From assembly GCA_018340805.1 (NCBI GenBank), contig JACMZG010001913.1, forward strand, positions 27,222,099 through 27,286,098: a stretch of 64,000 nucleotides of DNA, written 5' to 3'. The notes under the pieces were generated by a model. That model ran no database searches and was not told the origin of the DNA. It worked only from the letters and a program-made list of their open reading frames with translations. The translations under genes and the position numbers were made by a program. Positions 23,101 through 34,860 of this stretch are shown in pieces; positions within the stretch are counted from its first letter, which is position 1; each line of letters begins with the position of its first letter. The DNA is from Microvelia longipes. Its lineage: Eukaryota; Arthropoda; Insecta; Hemiptera; Veliidae.

Positions 23101-23689
23101 TCATGATACAATTATCGTTCATAATCGGTCATAATTACAATTTTAATGACACAAGTATCTACTTAAAATTGGTCATTAAATATTTGGATTATTCAGTTTT
23201 GTACCAGAAGTAGTTTGCTCAAAATAAGACGACAGTGGCGCATTCTCGTAGTTGGCAAAGTGAAACTTACTAAATTACACACTAGCGCTCCTGTTAACTG
23301 GCTTCGGAACCAACATTTTATTGTTCGAAATAAAAAATCCCAGAATCATTTTTCTTTATCTACATATTCTTTGGTATTAAAAAAGCCAAGACTAGGTTAA
23401 AAATAAATAAGACCTCATCTTACACCAAGTCTCATCAGCCTTACACATTCCATTGGTTGTGATGATTTCACTTTGCAACTTGGCCAGGATGCATCGAATG
23501 GTATTGAGCCTTTTAAGCATCAGGTTGTACTGCTAAATTGAACGCACCTTGAATATATATTAAACAGAACAATTATATTATTATATAGTCCTTGGTGCTC
23601 TGCATACTGGTCATTTCACGAAGGAAAATCAACATAAATGCCTATATAAAATTCGTGAGAGTAATGTCAATTTTTTCACACTTGCCCTA
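20191..23689. other. Gene-free stretch
   Basis: No convincing gene. Around 21760-21900 there is a faint resemblance to a LINE C-terminus (GSPRL..WIDG) with stops, too weak to annotate. The rest is AT-rich sequence without recognised elements. Confidence 0.5.
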
Positions 23690-24165
23690 ATGGCTTTTTA
23701 CTTTTCCTCATTCATATAGGAAGTTATATAGGAAACATATTGTGTTTAAAAATAAATCCAAAACCAGGATTTCATGTGCCACTGCATTATCTGTTTCATG
23801 TGTTCAGACAAGGCCTTCTGAGTAGTTTCTACAATCGAATTTTCAATGAAATTAAAATTTGGCACCAGTGTATATCTTTACGTAACAAAGAATAGTACTA
23901 AGTTTCGTTTCAATACAACAATTATATATGTGGTTAATGATGAATCATAAAAGTTAAGCAGCATCGACCGAAGTCAGTGCTCGGATGTATGACTGCGGGG
24001 AATAAACGAAATTATTATCTGAGGATAAGAAAAGCGAGTCTCATTGAGCATAATTAGGACGAAACTTTTTAAAGGAGACATTTTTAGGACGAACTAAGCG
24101 AGTCCGAAGTCGTTAGGATGGGGGTAGTAGCGAATCTTATGTGGTAAGGAAAAGGTCTGGGTACC
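23690..24165 (-). repeat. Family A dispersed repeat, reversed copy
   Basis: The minus strand shows the same blocks in the same order as 7085-7865: CTCGC-type words, ATGCTGCTTAACTTTTATGA, CACTGGTGCCAAATTTTAAT and the terminal GAGGAAAAGTAAA. It is shorter, with internal deletions. Confidence 0.7.
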
Positions 24166-24320
24166 TTTTTTCACCCCAGTATTTTGGTGGGGATAACTTC
24201 GTTCTTAAAAATAACTAAGTATATATGTTTAATAAAAAAACCCTTTACCTTCTTTCATCAGTTTATATTGAAAGTTATTAAAAAAGCTTGTAAGAACACT
24301 TACAACATTCACTTTTCTCT

Positions 24321-24354
24321 ACTTTAGAATTCACTTTTTTATGAATTCTAAAGT
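24321..24354. repeat. 13 bp inverted repeat
   Basis: ACTTTAGAATTCA and its exact reverse complement are separated by 8 bases. Function unknown. Confidence 0.8.
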
Positions 24355-25316
24355 TTAATATTTGCTTAGTATTTAGGCTTTTTTAAACTTCAGACTTAAT
24401 TTTAAGTAAGCACGTATATAACTTATCCCATTAATGTTATGAAAAGTTTAATAATAAAATATTCCATGATCCAACGTCTTTCATAATTATTATTAGGGAA
24501 TTTATAAAATTATAATGCGTAAGAATACGGCGGTTTAGTATAATTAGAACATATTAGGTAAAAAATTCAAAATTTATAATAATAATTACAACTATAGATT
24601 GGTAAGGCCAGACTAAATTCAGAGTAATAAATGAAGAACAAAATTCATCAGAACTTATGAAATAACACTAAACACACGAATAAAAACAAAGAATTTAAAA
24701 TATCAAGAACTCAAATGGAAACATACATGTATCCTTTTTAACATTTAGCAATACTCCCCTAGAGTTTGATGACATAGATGAATCTTTTTTATAATTAATG
24801 CTATTCTATTCATTACTTTTGTGTATAACTTCAGAATTAATTGTTTTCTATGGTCGTTTTCCTATATCAGTTTATCCTTTTGCTAGTTTTTATAAGTGGC
24901 ACATTGCCACTGACTAAAATTAATTATGATAAAAAAAAATATGGCGTGGGAGTGGGATTGAAGTGAAATGAAGCGTTGGATTATTGAAATAGTTTAAAAT
25001 TTTGTAATAATAATATTTATAACTCTGTATTAATATAACTTTATAACTAAACGATAAAGAATACAAAGTTTAATGACTAGTTTTCAAAGGGTATAAAATG
25101 ATTTCAACAATTGTGTATAGGGACTCCTATTGTCATAAGGGGTATTTTTCCATTTATTGGTATTTTTTGGTCAAAATCCTTTTCAGCGCAAAAATAATTT
25201 GTTTGGAGAAATAAAAAATATATAAAATTTTTAAAGGGGGTTGGTACTCCTAAAATTTATAAAGGTTATCCAACCAACTAATATCAAAAGCAAAATACAA
25301 CAAATTTATGAAAAAT
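24355..25316. other. Gene-free AT-rich stretch
   Basis: I see no gene or element. Confidence 0.5.
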
Positions 25317-25329
25317 ATACTAGAACTAT
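25317..25329 (+). repeat. SINE target-site duplication, left
   Basis: ATACTAGAACTAT, identical to 25553-25565. Confidence 0.92.
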
Positions 25330-25552
25330 CTGCCTCCGTAGCCGTGGTCGTTTAGTACTGGACTTCGGAACCGGAGGTCCTATGGGCTATGCTCTCAGTT
25401 TATTATGAATATAATTTGTTCTAAAAATAACTTTCGCCAACTTTAGCTTCACTTTGAGCATAGTAGATGTGACCCATCCGAGGTTGTTCCCGCAGGGCGA
25501 ATACCCTGAAGGGCCGAAAGGCCCTAACACGGGCATTATTATTATTATTATA
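25330..25552 (+). mobile_element. tRNA-derived SINE with perfect 13 bp target duplications
   Basis: The head CTGCCTCCGTAGCCGTGGTC is the same family as the minus-strand SINE at 18.6 kb. Its box B region is decayed here (ACCGGAGGTCCTATGGGCTA). The body shares TTTCGCCAACTTTAGCTT and CGCAGGGCGAATACCCTGA with that copy. It ends with GGGCCGAAAGGCCC (25511-25524) and an (ATT)n tail. Exact 13 bp repeats on both sides define the insertion. Confidence 0.9.
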
Positions 25553-25565
25553 ATACTAGAACTAT
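25553..25565 (+). repeat. SINE target-site duplication, right
   Basis: ATACTAGAACTAT directly follows the (ATT)n tail. Confidence 0.92.
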
Positions 25566-26689
25566 TAAATATAGTTGTACTCTTCTTTCCATTGATGTAA
25601 TTTAATTAATTAGCCCAACGTTTTGACATAAATTCTTGCAAAATGCAGTTAAAATCTAGTTTTCACTTGCAAAGATCACCTTTCACATCTTGAGAATTTA
25701 AAACATTGGATTCCTTAGCATTGCCTCGGAAGTTCAATGAAAAAATCTCTTGGATTCACCTTGGGAGTAAAATATATGGTTTACTAGGATTTGCCTTTTG
25801 AACCAATTTATAGCTGAGGGAAATAATAGTTCGAAATAATACTTAATTACTAAAAAAAATACTTATTTGCTCTTGGACCGTAAATAACGATGGTCTATCA
25901 TTAAACGATATCTATTATTAGCAGTTTTTGCAAAGATTATGCTTTATTTTATTCAAGTAAACTATTGATTGATGTAAACATATATTTCAGATATAATAAT
26001 TATGAAACCCACTTTTAGAAATTGTTATTTAAAGTATTATTGAGAAGTTGATTTGCGTTTTGCAATTAAAGCTCAAAGAAAGGATGATAAATACCATGAG
26101 AAGAAAATATATGAAAATTAGATTCAGACAAATAAGCAGTTAGGATTACAGAGTCATGAAGACAGACCCGTTTATTTTGTAGTAAAATATTCTAGTGAAT
26201 AATTAAACAATATCTACAATCTACAGAAACATCTAAAATATAAAATTTATCATTTATATGTTATCATTTGATTAGAATATAATCAAATGATATATGTTGC
26301 TTGCCATGCATGATGGCGGTAATAGAGCACCGACAGTCTCTTGTAAATACTCCACATTATATTCTTCGGAATTTTAATCGAAGATCAGAGTGAGTTCAGG
26401 CTCTGTTGGCCACCTGATGAGTTAGAATCAGAGTGGGTACGAAACAGAGAGATAAATGACATTATGTCAAACCATCAATGTTGACGAATGTCGAATGATA
26501 GAACAGTAACCAGATGTATCATTGCATTTTGGTTTTTTTTCCTAGGTGTCTCTCACGCAATTATAGTAAGTCAACTATTCATGTTTTGCAAAACATTCTA
26601 GTATCAAATGATATCCATTCAAAAAAGTTAATTTTTTCCTCCGGTACCAGCTAACTAAGAAAAAACATGTGTGTGTGTTTGAGCGTGAG
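25566..26689. other. Gene-free AT-rich stretch
   Basis: No supported gene. The (GT)n-rich segment just downstream marks the entry into a composite of dispersed repeats. Confidence 0.5.
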
Positions 26690-26747
26690 TGTGTGTGTAA
26701 ACACGCAATCTTTCGAGCGGATATAGGTCAAGAAAACTAGGATTTTG

Positions 26748-27025
26748 TGACGTCATTTGCACTGTCGGCAAAATTTTGAAAAAATCGCAAAAGTTCATGG
26801 TTATCATGAACCACAAAAATGGTCCTTTCACTATGTTTTTTGAGTCGCTGAATAGAATGCATCTAGTCAGAAGTCGATACGACCATAGAAGTGATCAAAA
26901 AACCGAAAAAAACGTGTAAAATTACAGAAAACCATAATAACGTTCTTTAAAAAAAATTGTCGAGTAGGGAGTCGTTATCAATGTTATTGAGGCGCTGAAT
27001 TCAATAAAGTTGGTCCTAATGCGTT
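26748..27025 (+). repeat. Family Y dispersed repeat
   Basis: Shares blocks with 47700-47940: GCTGAAT.GAATG near 26850, AGAAGTCGATACGACCA, then GTCGAGTAGGGAGTCGTT and GGCGCTGAAT. Noncoding. The 5' edge contains TGACGTCA at 26748. Confidence 0.55.
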
Positions 27026-27039
27026 CTAAGACTTCTTTA

Positions 27040-27085
27040 AGCAAGGGTTGCCGGGTTCGAATCTTGGTACCGGCGCTAATGTTTT
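27040..27085 (+). repeat. tRNA-like T-arm / box B fragment
   Basis: GCCGGGTTCGAATCTTGGTA matches a polymerase III box B (GGTTCGAATC) with a weak flanking T-stem. No matching box A is visible upstream, so it is probably a SINE or tRNA relic. Confidence 0.35.
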
Positions 27086-27134
27086 ATATTTTTTACAGTA
27101 TTTACGTTTATAACTTTAAAATCATTTTGCCACG

Positions 27135-27265
27135 AAGGTCGGCAAGCCAAGTAAATTTTCTGTGAAATGCGAGCTTTCTTGCTTATCAATCCAATTTTTG
27201 TTATATTTTTTCGGTATATAGTTATTAACCTGAGCTGCAGCGAGTTAGTATATAGCTAACACAAC
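27135..27265 (+). repeat. Family X motif copy
   Basis: GGTCGGCAAGCCAAGTAAAT, TGTGAAATGCGAGCTTTCTT and a following TTTTTTCGGT..ATA segment recur at 40850-40990 (most complete), 57370-57440 and, reversed, at 48.2-48.4 kb. Confidence 0.6.
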
Positions 27266-27324
27266 TATTTAACAAAAACAATTCATGAATTAATTAAAAG
27301 CAATAAGAAAATAGCAATAACAGA

Positions 27325-27460
27325 TACATAACAGACAACTTTGTAAAAAACACTTGAGGTCTTAAAAACACCTCAAACGGATATTTCCGGTGACATCCCG
27401 ATTTCGTACTTTTTGCAAACACAATACTTTTCCTATATATGAGGAAAAAGAAAAAGCACA
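27325..27460 (+). repeat. Family A, 3' end
   Basis: Contains ACAGACAACTTTGTAAAAAA, CGGATATTTCCGGTGACATC and the terminal foldback CTTTTCCTATATATGAGGAA. Confidence 0.65.
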
Positions 27461-28246
27461 GGATTAGAGGAGGAGGAAGCTGATAATAATTATTTAAGGC
27501 ATATTAGTGTATTCAATTTTTAATATGTCCCAATAAACCTTATCCACCAGATTTTAAAATCCAAAAAGTAAGGTTTTATTTTAGATTTGTACACATTTAA
27601 AAAGCATTAAAATCTGAAATAAATATTAATCTTTTAGTTATTAAAGAACGATAAAACAAATTAAATCCCCCGGCCCCCGGAGGGCTGGTTGAAATTAAAA
27701 TTTAAATCCAGACAAAACTACAAAGCATGAAATGTGACTTGGCATAGCTGAGCGTTTTAAAGCGCAACCCTTTGCAATTTAGTTTGAAATGTGTCTAACA
27801 ATCAAAATTTAGTTTTCTCTTCCAGAGAGTAATAAATTTTAATTTTATATATTATCAGATAAATATAAAAGTACGAAAGAGTATTACCTATATGATTCAA
27901 TGCAATACAATTTGTAATATAATACGGCTTCTATTTAATATGAAACTAAACTGCCAATATAAAACCCCGAATTCCTTTAATTACAACCCTGAAGTTGTAT
28001 AAAGTTTTAAAGTCTCGATAAATCCTATCTAGTTAATTTTTCTCGCGTTTAAAGAATACACGACGCCCTACTCCAATTTTGTTTTGTTTACCGACCGCAT
28101 TTTATATTTTCCGAATACTCATTACATTTTGTTAGACTTTTGGTCAGTTAGAGAGTGCATGAATGAACAAATTGATATGTATTTCAGACAATTTTAGAAA
28201 ACTTGAAGTGACTTTGTAGCTATTCAACTGACAAAAATAGTATTAA

Positions 28247-28366
28247 GTACTTTTTTTTTTTATTAAATTATCTTTATTTATAAATTAATTGATATAGCAT
28301 ACAATAAACATAAAAGATTAGCCTGTTCATGATGGCCCCAAGGCCTGAGCTGAACAGGCGTTGATT
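28247..28366 (-). mobile_element. LINE 3'-end fragment with stem-loop
   Basis: Read on the minus strand, a hairpin GCCTGTTC...GAACAGGC with an inner GGCC/GGCC pair (28322-28361) is followed by ~70 bp of AT-rich sequence and a poly(A) end (the T run at 28250-28261). The architecture matches the 3' end of the LINE at 49.3 kb. Both include the word CAGCTCAGG. No coding part remains. Confidence 0.55.
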
Positions 28367-29635
28367 TAATACTTAATACTATAGTTATAAACTTTATATA
28401 ATTGTTATACATTTTTATTTTATTCAGACTAAATTTAACTACAAGACTACAAGACTACTAAATTTAACTACAAGATAATTTTGTAACTCGGCAAAATTAG
28501 GATTATTGTAGCTTTGAAGAAGAGCCTATCTTTTAGCGTGCATCATATTTCAACCTTTCCTACCCACTCTAGTAATTAGAGAGAGAAAAATGTGTATAAA
28601 TGGGATATCATAAATTTGCCATGTATAAATACTATAAACCCTCTCTTACATCTTTGTTTGAAGTATTTATACATCATTTAAAAAGTGAGGCAATCTTTAA
28701 ACGAACTAACAAAAGAATTGAAAACATAAATTACTCCCAACATTCACACAACAAACCTGTGAAAGTTGTATTTAAGCTGTGTTATTTGGGAAATCCCGAC
28801 AAGAAAATGGTAAAAAGAATAAGAGATTTATTGTTGAAACCGTTTCAGTTTGTTAACGCTAATTCCACCCCCGGGGCCGGAGCCTTTTTGTAGCACAAAG
28901 TTTTAAGAAAAAAAGGCACTAGGAAAATAAAGTATAAAATCCTTTTATGAACTTTCAACGTTAAAATATCTTTGAAAAGAGAAAATAAAAGGTTTTTTTT
29001 GTATCACAGTTTTTTTTCTTTTTTAGATTGAAAACATGAAAAGTTGAAACAGTATGTGTTTTCTAACACGTTGGAAGCCAAGAGGAGTAAGGTGAAAGGG
29101 GTGGGGGTTAATTTGGAAAAGATGTTCAGACCGAGGTGCTTCTTTTGAAAAATGAGACCCAGCATATCTGAGTGGAGATTTTCGGTTGCTGGTTGCTTTT
29201 GTTCTGTCATGGTGGGGGGACAAAGGATTCCAGTATAGAGACCCTAAAGGAAAAGGTTTCCTTTTGTCCTAGGGATTTACTATAGACCCACGCGCTACAT
29301 TGCTTTATGTTCTGCTGAGCCTGCAACCTACCAACCATAAACCTTAATAACAAGCTCAAAATCTTCCGCTGAACACCTCCTTGACGGGGAAATTGAAGTT
29401 TTGAACATGTTGTTTCCACTTTAGGGTAGCAGAACACAGAAAAGTTGAATGGACATCGTCTGATACTAATTAATTTTCCAGGCAATGCGTTTAGCATGGA
29501 TACATTTTAAAATTATATGCATTAACCACAGCACCATAATATGAAAAAACTTAAACAAACCTCAACTTGTCTAAAAATAATGGATTAGTCACAAAAAGCT
29601 TTTGTTTTCAATGTAACTATATTACTCCCGCTACG
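28367..29635. other. No supported gene
   Basis: An open frame at 28600-28893 (97 codons) has no motif I recognise and no supporting context. Two GC clusters (near 28870 and 29220) are unexplained. Confidence 0.45.
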
Positions 29636-29695
29636 TATTCTTCTATTTAGCTCAGTCGGTAGCGTATAAGGCACTTAGACATTTGGTACAGTGCT
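29636..29695 (+). repeat. tRNA-like 5' half (box A)
   Basis: TTTAGCTCAGTCGGTAGCG is an excellent tRNA D-arm / box A sequence. The downstream part does not fold into an anticodon or T arm and no box B follows at tRNA distance. It is a tRNA pseudogene or a SINE head, not a functional tRNA. Confidence 0.5.
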
Positions 29696-29699
29696 ATCA

Positions 29700-31779
29700 A
29701 AATATTGCTTTTCGTCAAAATAAAAACCCAATAAATAGTGACATCCAAACAAAATTAAAAAAAGACAGAAGTTTAACTTATTGTTGTCATTTGAGCTTTA
29801 AAATGAATTTTAATGACAATTATTTATTTGCCAATTAATTTTGTTATATTAATTATGGCTAACGTCACAGAAGAGCTTTTGAGTTAAACTAAATATATAC
29901 ATACAAGATATTATCTACTGTCCAATAAATCAAATTATTAATGCAATAAAGTATATAGCGTCAAGGAAAATTTGGATTGCGTCTTTAGTAGCTTATTTTC
30001 ATTAAATTGCAGCTTAAGAAACATTTTATATTTTATTTTTAAAATATTCTATGTTGTATTGAATAGCATTTGATTTGATCTGAGGTCTTTAATATCTGAG
30101 GTATTATTATAACCTTAATATGAGAAAAGGAAATGAAAATAATATAACTTGAATAATTATATACTAAGGAAAATTTATAAGACAAAACAACTTAATTTAG
30201 CTTGAGGCCACATAGCTTTGCTTAGTGAATCGGTAATTCATAATCTACAAATATATTCTCCAGATTATGAAGTATTTTTAAGTTCTGTTAGAATTCTTGA
30301 TGTATCTATGACTTTTATGTACCAATATGCCATCAAGTATACCTTGGGAACACATGAGTCCTTATGAAATGCAAGTATTGAAATTACTTGAGTAGCGCAG
30401 TGGGCTAATTTGAATTTACTATCCATACATTTTTTTTTCATTTTGCATAACAATTTGAAGTTATTTATTGTCGAAAAACCGGTAATTCCATCGTCTATAC
30501 TATAGGGTAATGGGTGGCAGGAGATTCATGGTGACATTGTAAGAGCCCGCGATGTAATGCAATGAGCACCTGTTTATCCCAGGAATACGATTCTATATCT
30601 TTGAAAGATCAAGATTCAATACAGAACCCAATCTGATGCTGTTTGTATGTTTGATATTTTCCCTTCTGGAAGTAAAATATTTAACTTTCCATGGGAAAAT
30701 CCTATTGCTGCATCCAAGCAGTAATCAACTGTCTAGAGATCGCCTTGTGAGCTAACCTAATGGTTTCCCCGATTAACCTCAGGTATCAACTAAATTCGGC
30801 TTTGACCTTAAAAATCAACTTAAAGCCAAGGGAGCGAACAGATAATTTTCTCCCTTAATAAGTTATTAATGATTAACTTTTGTTGCTTAGCCTATTTTAA
30901 ATAAAAATCAGTCATTTTATTTTATATTAAAGAAATGAAAAAATCTACTATTCCATACAATTAAATATTCGAAAAGATAGTCAGCTCGATATACTAAATT
31001 CAAAATAAGTAAATCCATCATATGAATTCAAAATGGTTTACAAATTAAATTTACAAGAAAAACACTGAAAAAAAACATAAAACAGAATCATAAAAAAATA
31101 AATGTAGTTTTCATGTCTTTGCAAAATCTAAAAAATAAATGAAGTGTTTTAAGAAAAATAAAAAAAAATCACTTTTGGTGTTAAGTATTCTAAATTTAGA
31201 AACACAACTAAATAAACAGTGTTTCAAATAGTCAAAGTTAAATTACATTTTTTTGTTATTAAATATACAAGTTCTAGGTTTCTTTTTCTTATAGTAACAA
31301 AACCTAACGCGAAGAACCTAAATTTATGAGATAGTAAACCTCGCAGAAAAACATTAAATTGTTAGTTCAAAAAAGTTTTACGACTACTGCGCGGGGTGGG
31401 GAGGAGTCGGATGAATATTCAAAGCTATAAAACACGCCAGAGTAAATCTTACTACCTTAGTTCTATATAATTTACCACCTGGAGGGGGGGGGCAGGATTT
31501 AGCAACTCCCTGTGGACGTTTTAGTAAGATTAGAGAGAAGGCTTAAGAAAAAGGGTCCCCTGCTAACTGAAGCAAGCAAAAATGAATCAAATCTATTAGA
31601 TCTCTAGAGGACGAGTTAGACCCTTTCCGCCTCTAGATTCAAACCTCTCTGGACTCTAAAACTTTCCTCTGGGCGTATTTATTTTCTTACTTTTTCAAAA
31701 AAAATGTCCCTTAAATTAGCGAACTTTATAAGATTTTTATATATTATTAGATTACACTATGATTTGATAAAACAAAAGA
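29700..31779. other. Gene-free AT-rich stretch
   Basis: No supported gene or element. It includes a G-rich run near 31480-31495 and short GC clusters. Confidence 0.5.
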
Positions 31780-31945
31780 ACAGATAATTATTATATAATA
31801 AATAAAACAATAATTTTTAAAAAACTTTTTTTAATTATACTTTGTCTAATAAAACAATAAAATGTTTTATTGTGATATTAGACCAAGTATAATAAAAACA
31901 AGTTTTTTTAAAAAAAATATAATGTCTTTTTTATTATATAAAATG
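31780..31945. repeat. MITE-like imperfect palindrome
   Basis: Two ~75 bp arms read as imperfect reverse complements around the centre AACAATAAAATGTTTTATTG. Inner arms contain ATTATACTTTGTCTAATA and its partner on the right. The outer arms are AT-rich and include TTATATAATAAA. The length and fold suggest a miniature inverted-repeat element, but no target duplication is certain. Confidence 0.6.
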
Positions 31946-33876
31946 TGCAATTATCACAAAATCTCGGTCGAAACAACAAACTTTGTTAGGTAATTATTAA
32001 TGGATTTTCCTATTTAACAAAATTCTCCGTAGGAAGGAAGGGAAGCATTGTAAAGAGTAAAAATTTTACACTTATTAGGAGTTATTTCATTAAATATTCA
32101 GTTCGAATCCTACAGGAGCCAAAAAATTGTATTGATGTGTGTGCATTTTTCGTTTAAAAACTAAAAAGCCTAATCGGTTTATCTACTGTAGAACAAACTT
32201 TGCACAGAAATTAGTTCCTATAAATGAATAATGTTGATTTTGGGGAAAATCTAACATCATGCTTAAATAAGGCGATCATCTTGAATGTTTAAAAAATCCA
32301 AAATAGCTTAGACAAAATAATTTTTGGACACATTTTTGAAAATTCGCAGTGCATTGAACAAGACCACAATCTGTTAAGTCTTTATGATTTAACGGTTTTA
32401 CAGCACACTTGGGCTATAAGCAGAAATGTTATCTAAGGGACCAAGATTTGTTATCCCTGACCATGTATTGCGGGTAAAGTATATTCTGTCAATTAAGCAT
32501 CCTAATTATACACAACGCAGATATTGTGCATTTCCTTGCAAAGCAAGCTCGGAAAAATGAGAAAATATGCGAAAACAGAGGGTTGCCGCAAAGAAGAAGA
32601 GAAGAAGGCTAAAGAAAATTTTTGTTTGATTAATGAACTGAAAAAAGGTCCGGAGGCCCAAGATATCTTTTCACATAAATATATGTATAGTATTTCTTTT
32701 ATAACTTTCTAAAGAAGGCTGCACCCCCTCTCTATACATAAAGGGGGGGGGGGGGAGTGCAACCATCCCTGCGTACGGCACTGAAAACAACAACTGGAGA
32801 TGACTTCACATGTTTGTTCCTCCCTGCGCTTTATAAATATGACGAATAGCCAGAGTCTCACTCAACATGACTTGTGAAATATTTACTTAATACTTACAAA
32901 TTAGTAAGCCTCTTAGCTTTGATTTTAAGTTATGCCTAGAAAAATTTATAATTCTGGACTTGTTCGTAGGTCACACTATTTACACCATTATCCGCCTAGA
33001 AATTTTAATGTGGAGTTAATTTTAACGCAAGGGAAATATTTTAAAACAAATAGTCAATGTTAAATTATTTTATTTTAATATAATCAAAAACAAAAGAATA
33101 TTATTTTGTGTATTTTTCTATTTTTGGAGTGATTACCTTTCTCTTCAATAGTAACAATGGCTCTTCAATAGAAAAACTATGGTTTTAATTGTGTGGCTAT
33201 TATACTGCATTCCCTGAATCAGGAGATAAGAAAGGAAAAAGGCTTGAGGGTAAGCCCAACCGGAAAATCTCTTTCAAAATCCCATTTATCTTTAATAGAG
33301 AATTATAGACAATTTTCTATTTATACATTTAAAGCAGTATTAACTTAAAATAAATTTAGAGAAAAATTAAATCAAGTTGACCTCAAGTAAAGTTATACTA
33401 AAGTCACTAAAGAGGTCAACTAACCTAAGTCAAACAATGGTCGGTAGAGTGTATTGTGACCCTATCCTAACCTCGCCTAACCCTAACCCTAAACCTCACC
33501 CTAGGCTCAGACCACATCTCGTGAGTAACCATTGTAATAAAGCCTTAACTTTCTTTAGCGCTCAAAAACAAAATTTCATAGCTCGTTGAAAATTGTCGTC
33601 CTATCGCATTCGTAGCTCGGTTCTATCCCATAGATTGTCGTTCTATCCCATTAAACAAAGGAAAGCATTGTACTATAACTTGATACTTTTTTATCAAATA
33701 TTGCCATACCATTACAGACACATTTCTTAAAAATCAGGCTACGCGATAGCTTAAAAGTAAATTATTTAAACTTATTTATTTGAAAATAAAATGATAATTA
33801 GATGGTCTAAGTAAATAGCAATACTTAGATGGCCAATGGGGTATTTTCATAAATGATATACAAGAAAATACAGCAG
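31946..33876. other. Gene-free stretch with small oddities
   Basis: Contains a box B-like word (GTTCGAATCC near 32103), a poly(G) tract near 32742-32756 and three adjacent CCCTAA words at 33477-33494. No gene is supported. Confidence 0.5.
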
Positions 33877-34200
33877 AAGTAGCATTCGGGGGACTAATTT
33901 GACTATTTGTAACATATTGTACCAAAGAGAATGAAGACATAATATTAATACAGCAATGTCTATATAATAACATTGGACAGTCTTAAGTAGCATTCAGGGG
34001 ACAAATTAGACTATTTGTGACACATTGTACCAAACAGAATTAAGACATAGAACATAAATACAGCAATTTCTATTTTATAACTTTGGACGTCTGAAGTAGT
34101 ATTCGGGGGACTAGTTGGACTATTTGTAAACTATCGCACCAAAGAGAATGAAGACAAATAACATAAAGATAACAATGTCTAACTTATAACATTGGACAGC
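33877..34200. repeat. ~108 bp tandem repeat, three copies
   Basis: Units start at about 33877, 33985 and 34094 with AAGTAGCATTCGGGGGACTA-like sequence and contain ACTATTTGTAACATATTGTA and CAAAGAGAATGAAGACATA. They differ at roughly 10-15% of positions by eye. Confidence 0.85.
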
Positions 34201-34858
34201 AAAAATCGTTAAAAGGATTTGTTGGATTGTTGTAAATTAACTTATCTAATAATCCCCTACGTTCATTGGACAAACGTTAAGGTTTCTCGTCATCGCCGAC
34301 TCAACATACTTCATCTCAATGTTTTTAAGTATGTGAGAGTATCGTATTTTGTTTTTGGATAAAGATATCAGGCAATCGAAGTCTTGGAAAGATGTAGAAA
34401 CTTTCAAGCCTGAATAAACACCAGTAGGATGAAGAAAGCAAACATAAGATTTCTTTAGGCCTCTCAAAGATAATTTTATCTACATTTACCCAAAAGACAT
34501 CGAATAAAAAATATTATTCGTATGCCTTATAACATACTTTATAACGCAATAAGCTTCTTACAGAGGTAAATTAAATATCTCGAAATACTCTAAATATTGC
34601 TTGAATATTTTTGCAGTAGTGCAAGTATTTCATCTTCTAAAATCCCTAAAAATGTAAAATCATTCATTTTAATGAGGAAATAACCAAAATAGAATGCAGC
34701 CACCGAAGGATGTTTGGGATGTTTCTACAATCTAGGAATCACTAAGAGTAAAGTTAAATTGCAACCAAAGTAGCTAATTTTCATTTATTGTCAGACTAGG
34801 AAAACTATTATTGAATTGCGTCTTGTGAATATCTTAGAGTACATCAAATTGCATTCCA

Positions 34859-34860
34859 TA
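34859..34860. repeat. TA flank, left
   Basis: A TA dinucleotide lies directly outside the left arm of the foldback element. TA also follows the right arm at 35748-35749. Confidence 0.55.

Noticed and set aside
28600..28893. 97-codon open frame ending in a proline/glycine/alanine-rich tail
   Set aside because: A faint likeness of VFKLCYLGNPDKK to the C-terminal region of Penelope-type RTs is too weak, and there is no supporting context or second motif.
32080..32135. Possible tRNA 3' half (GTTCGAATCC...GGAGCCA)
   Set aside because: No D arm, anticodon arm or acceptor partner upstream, so at most a relic.
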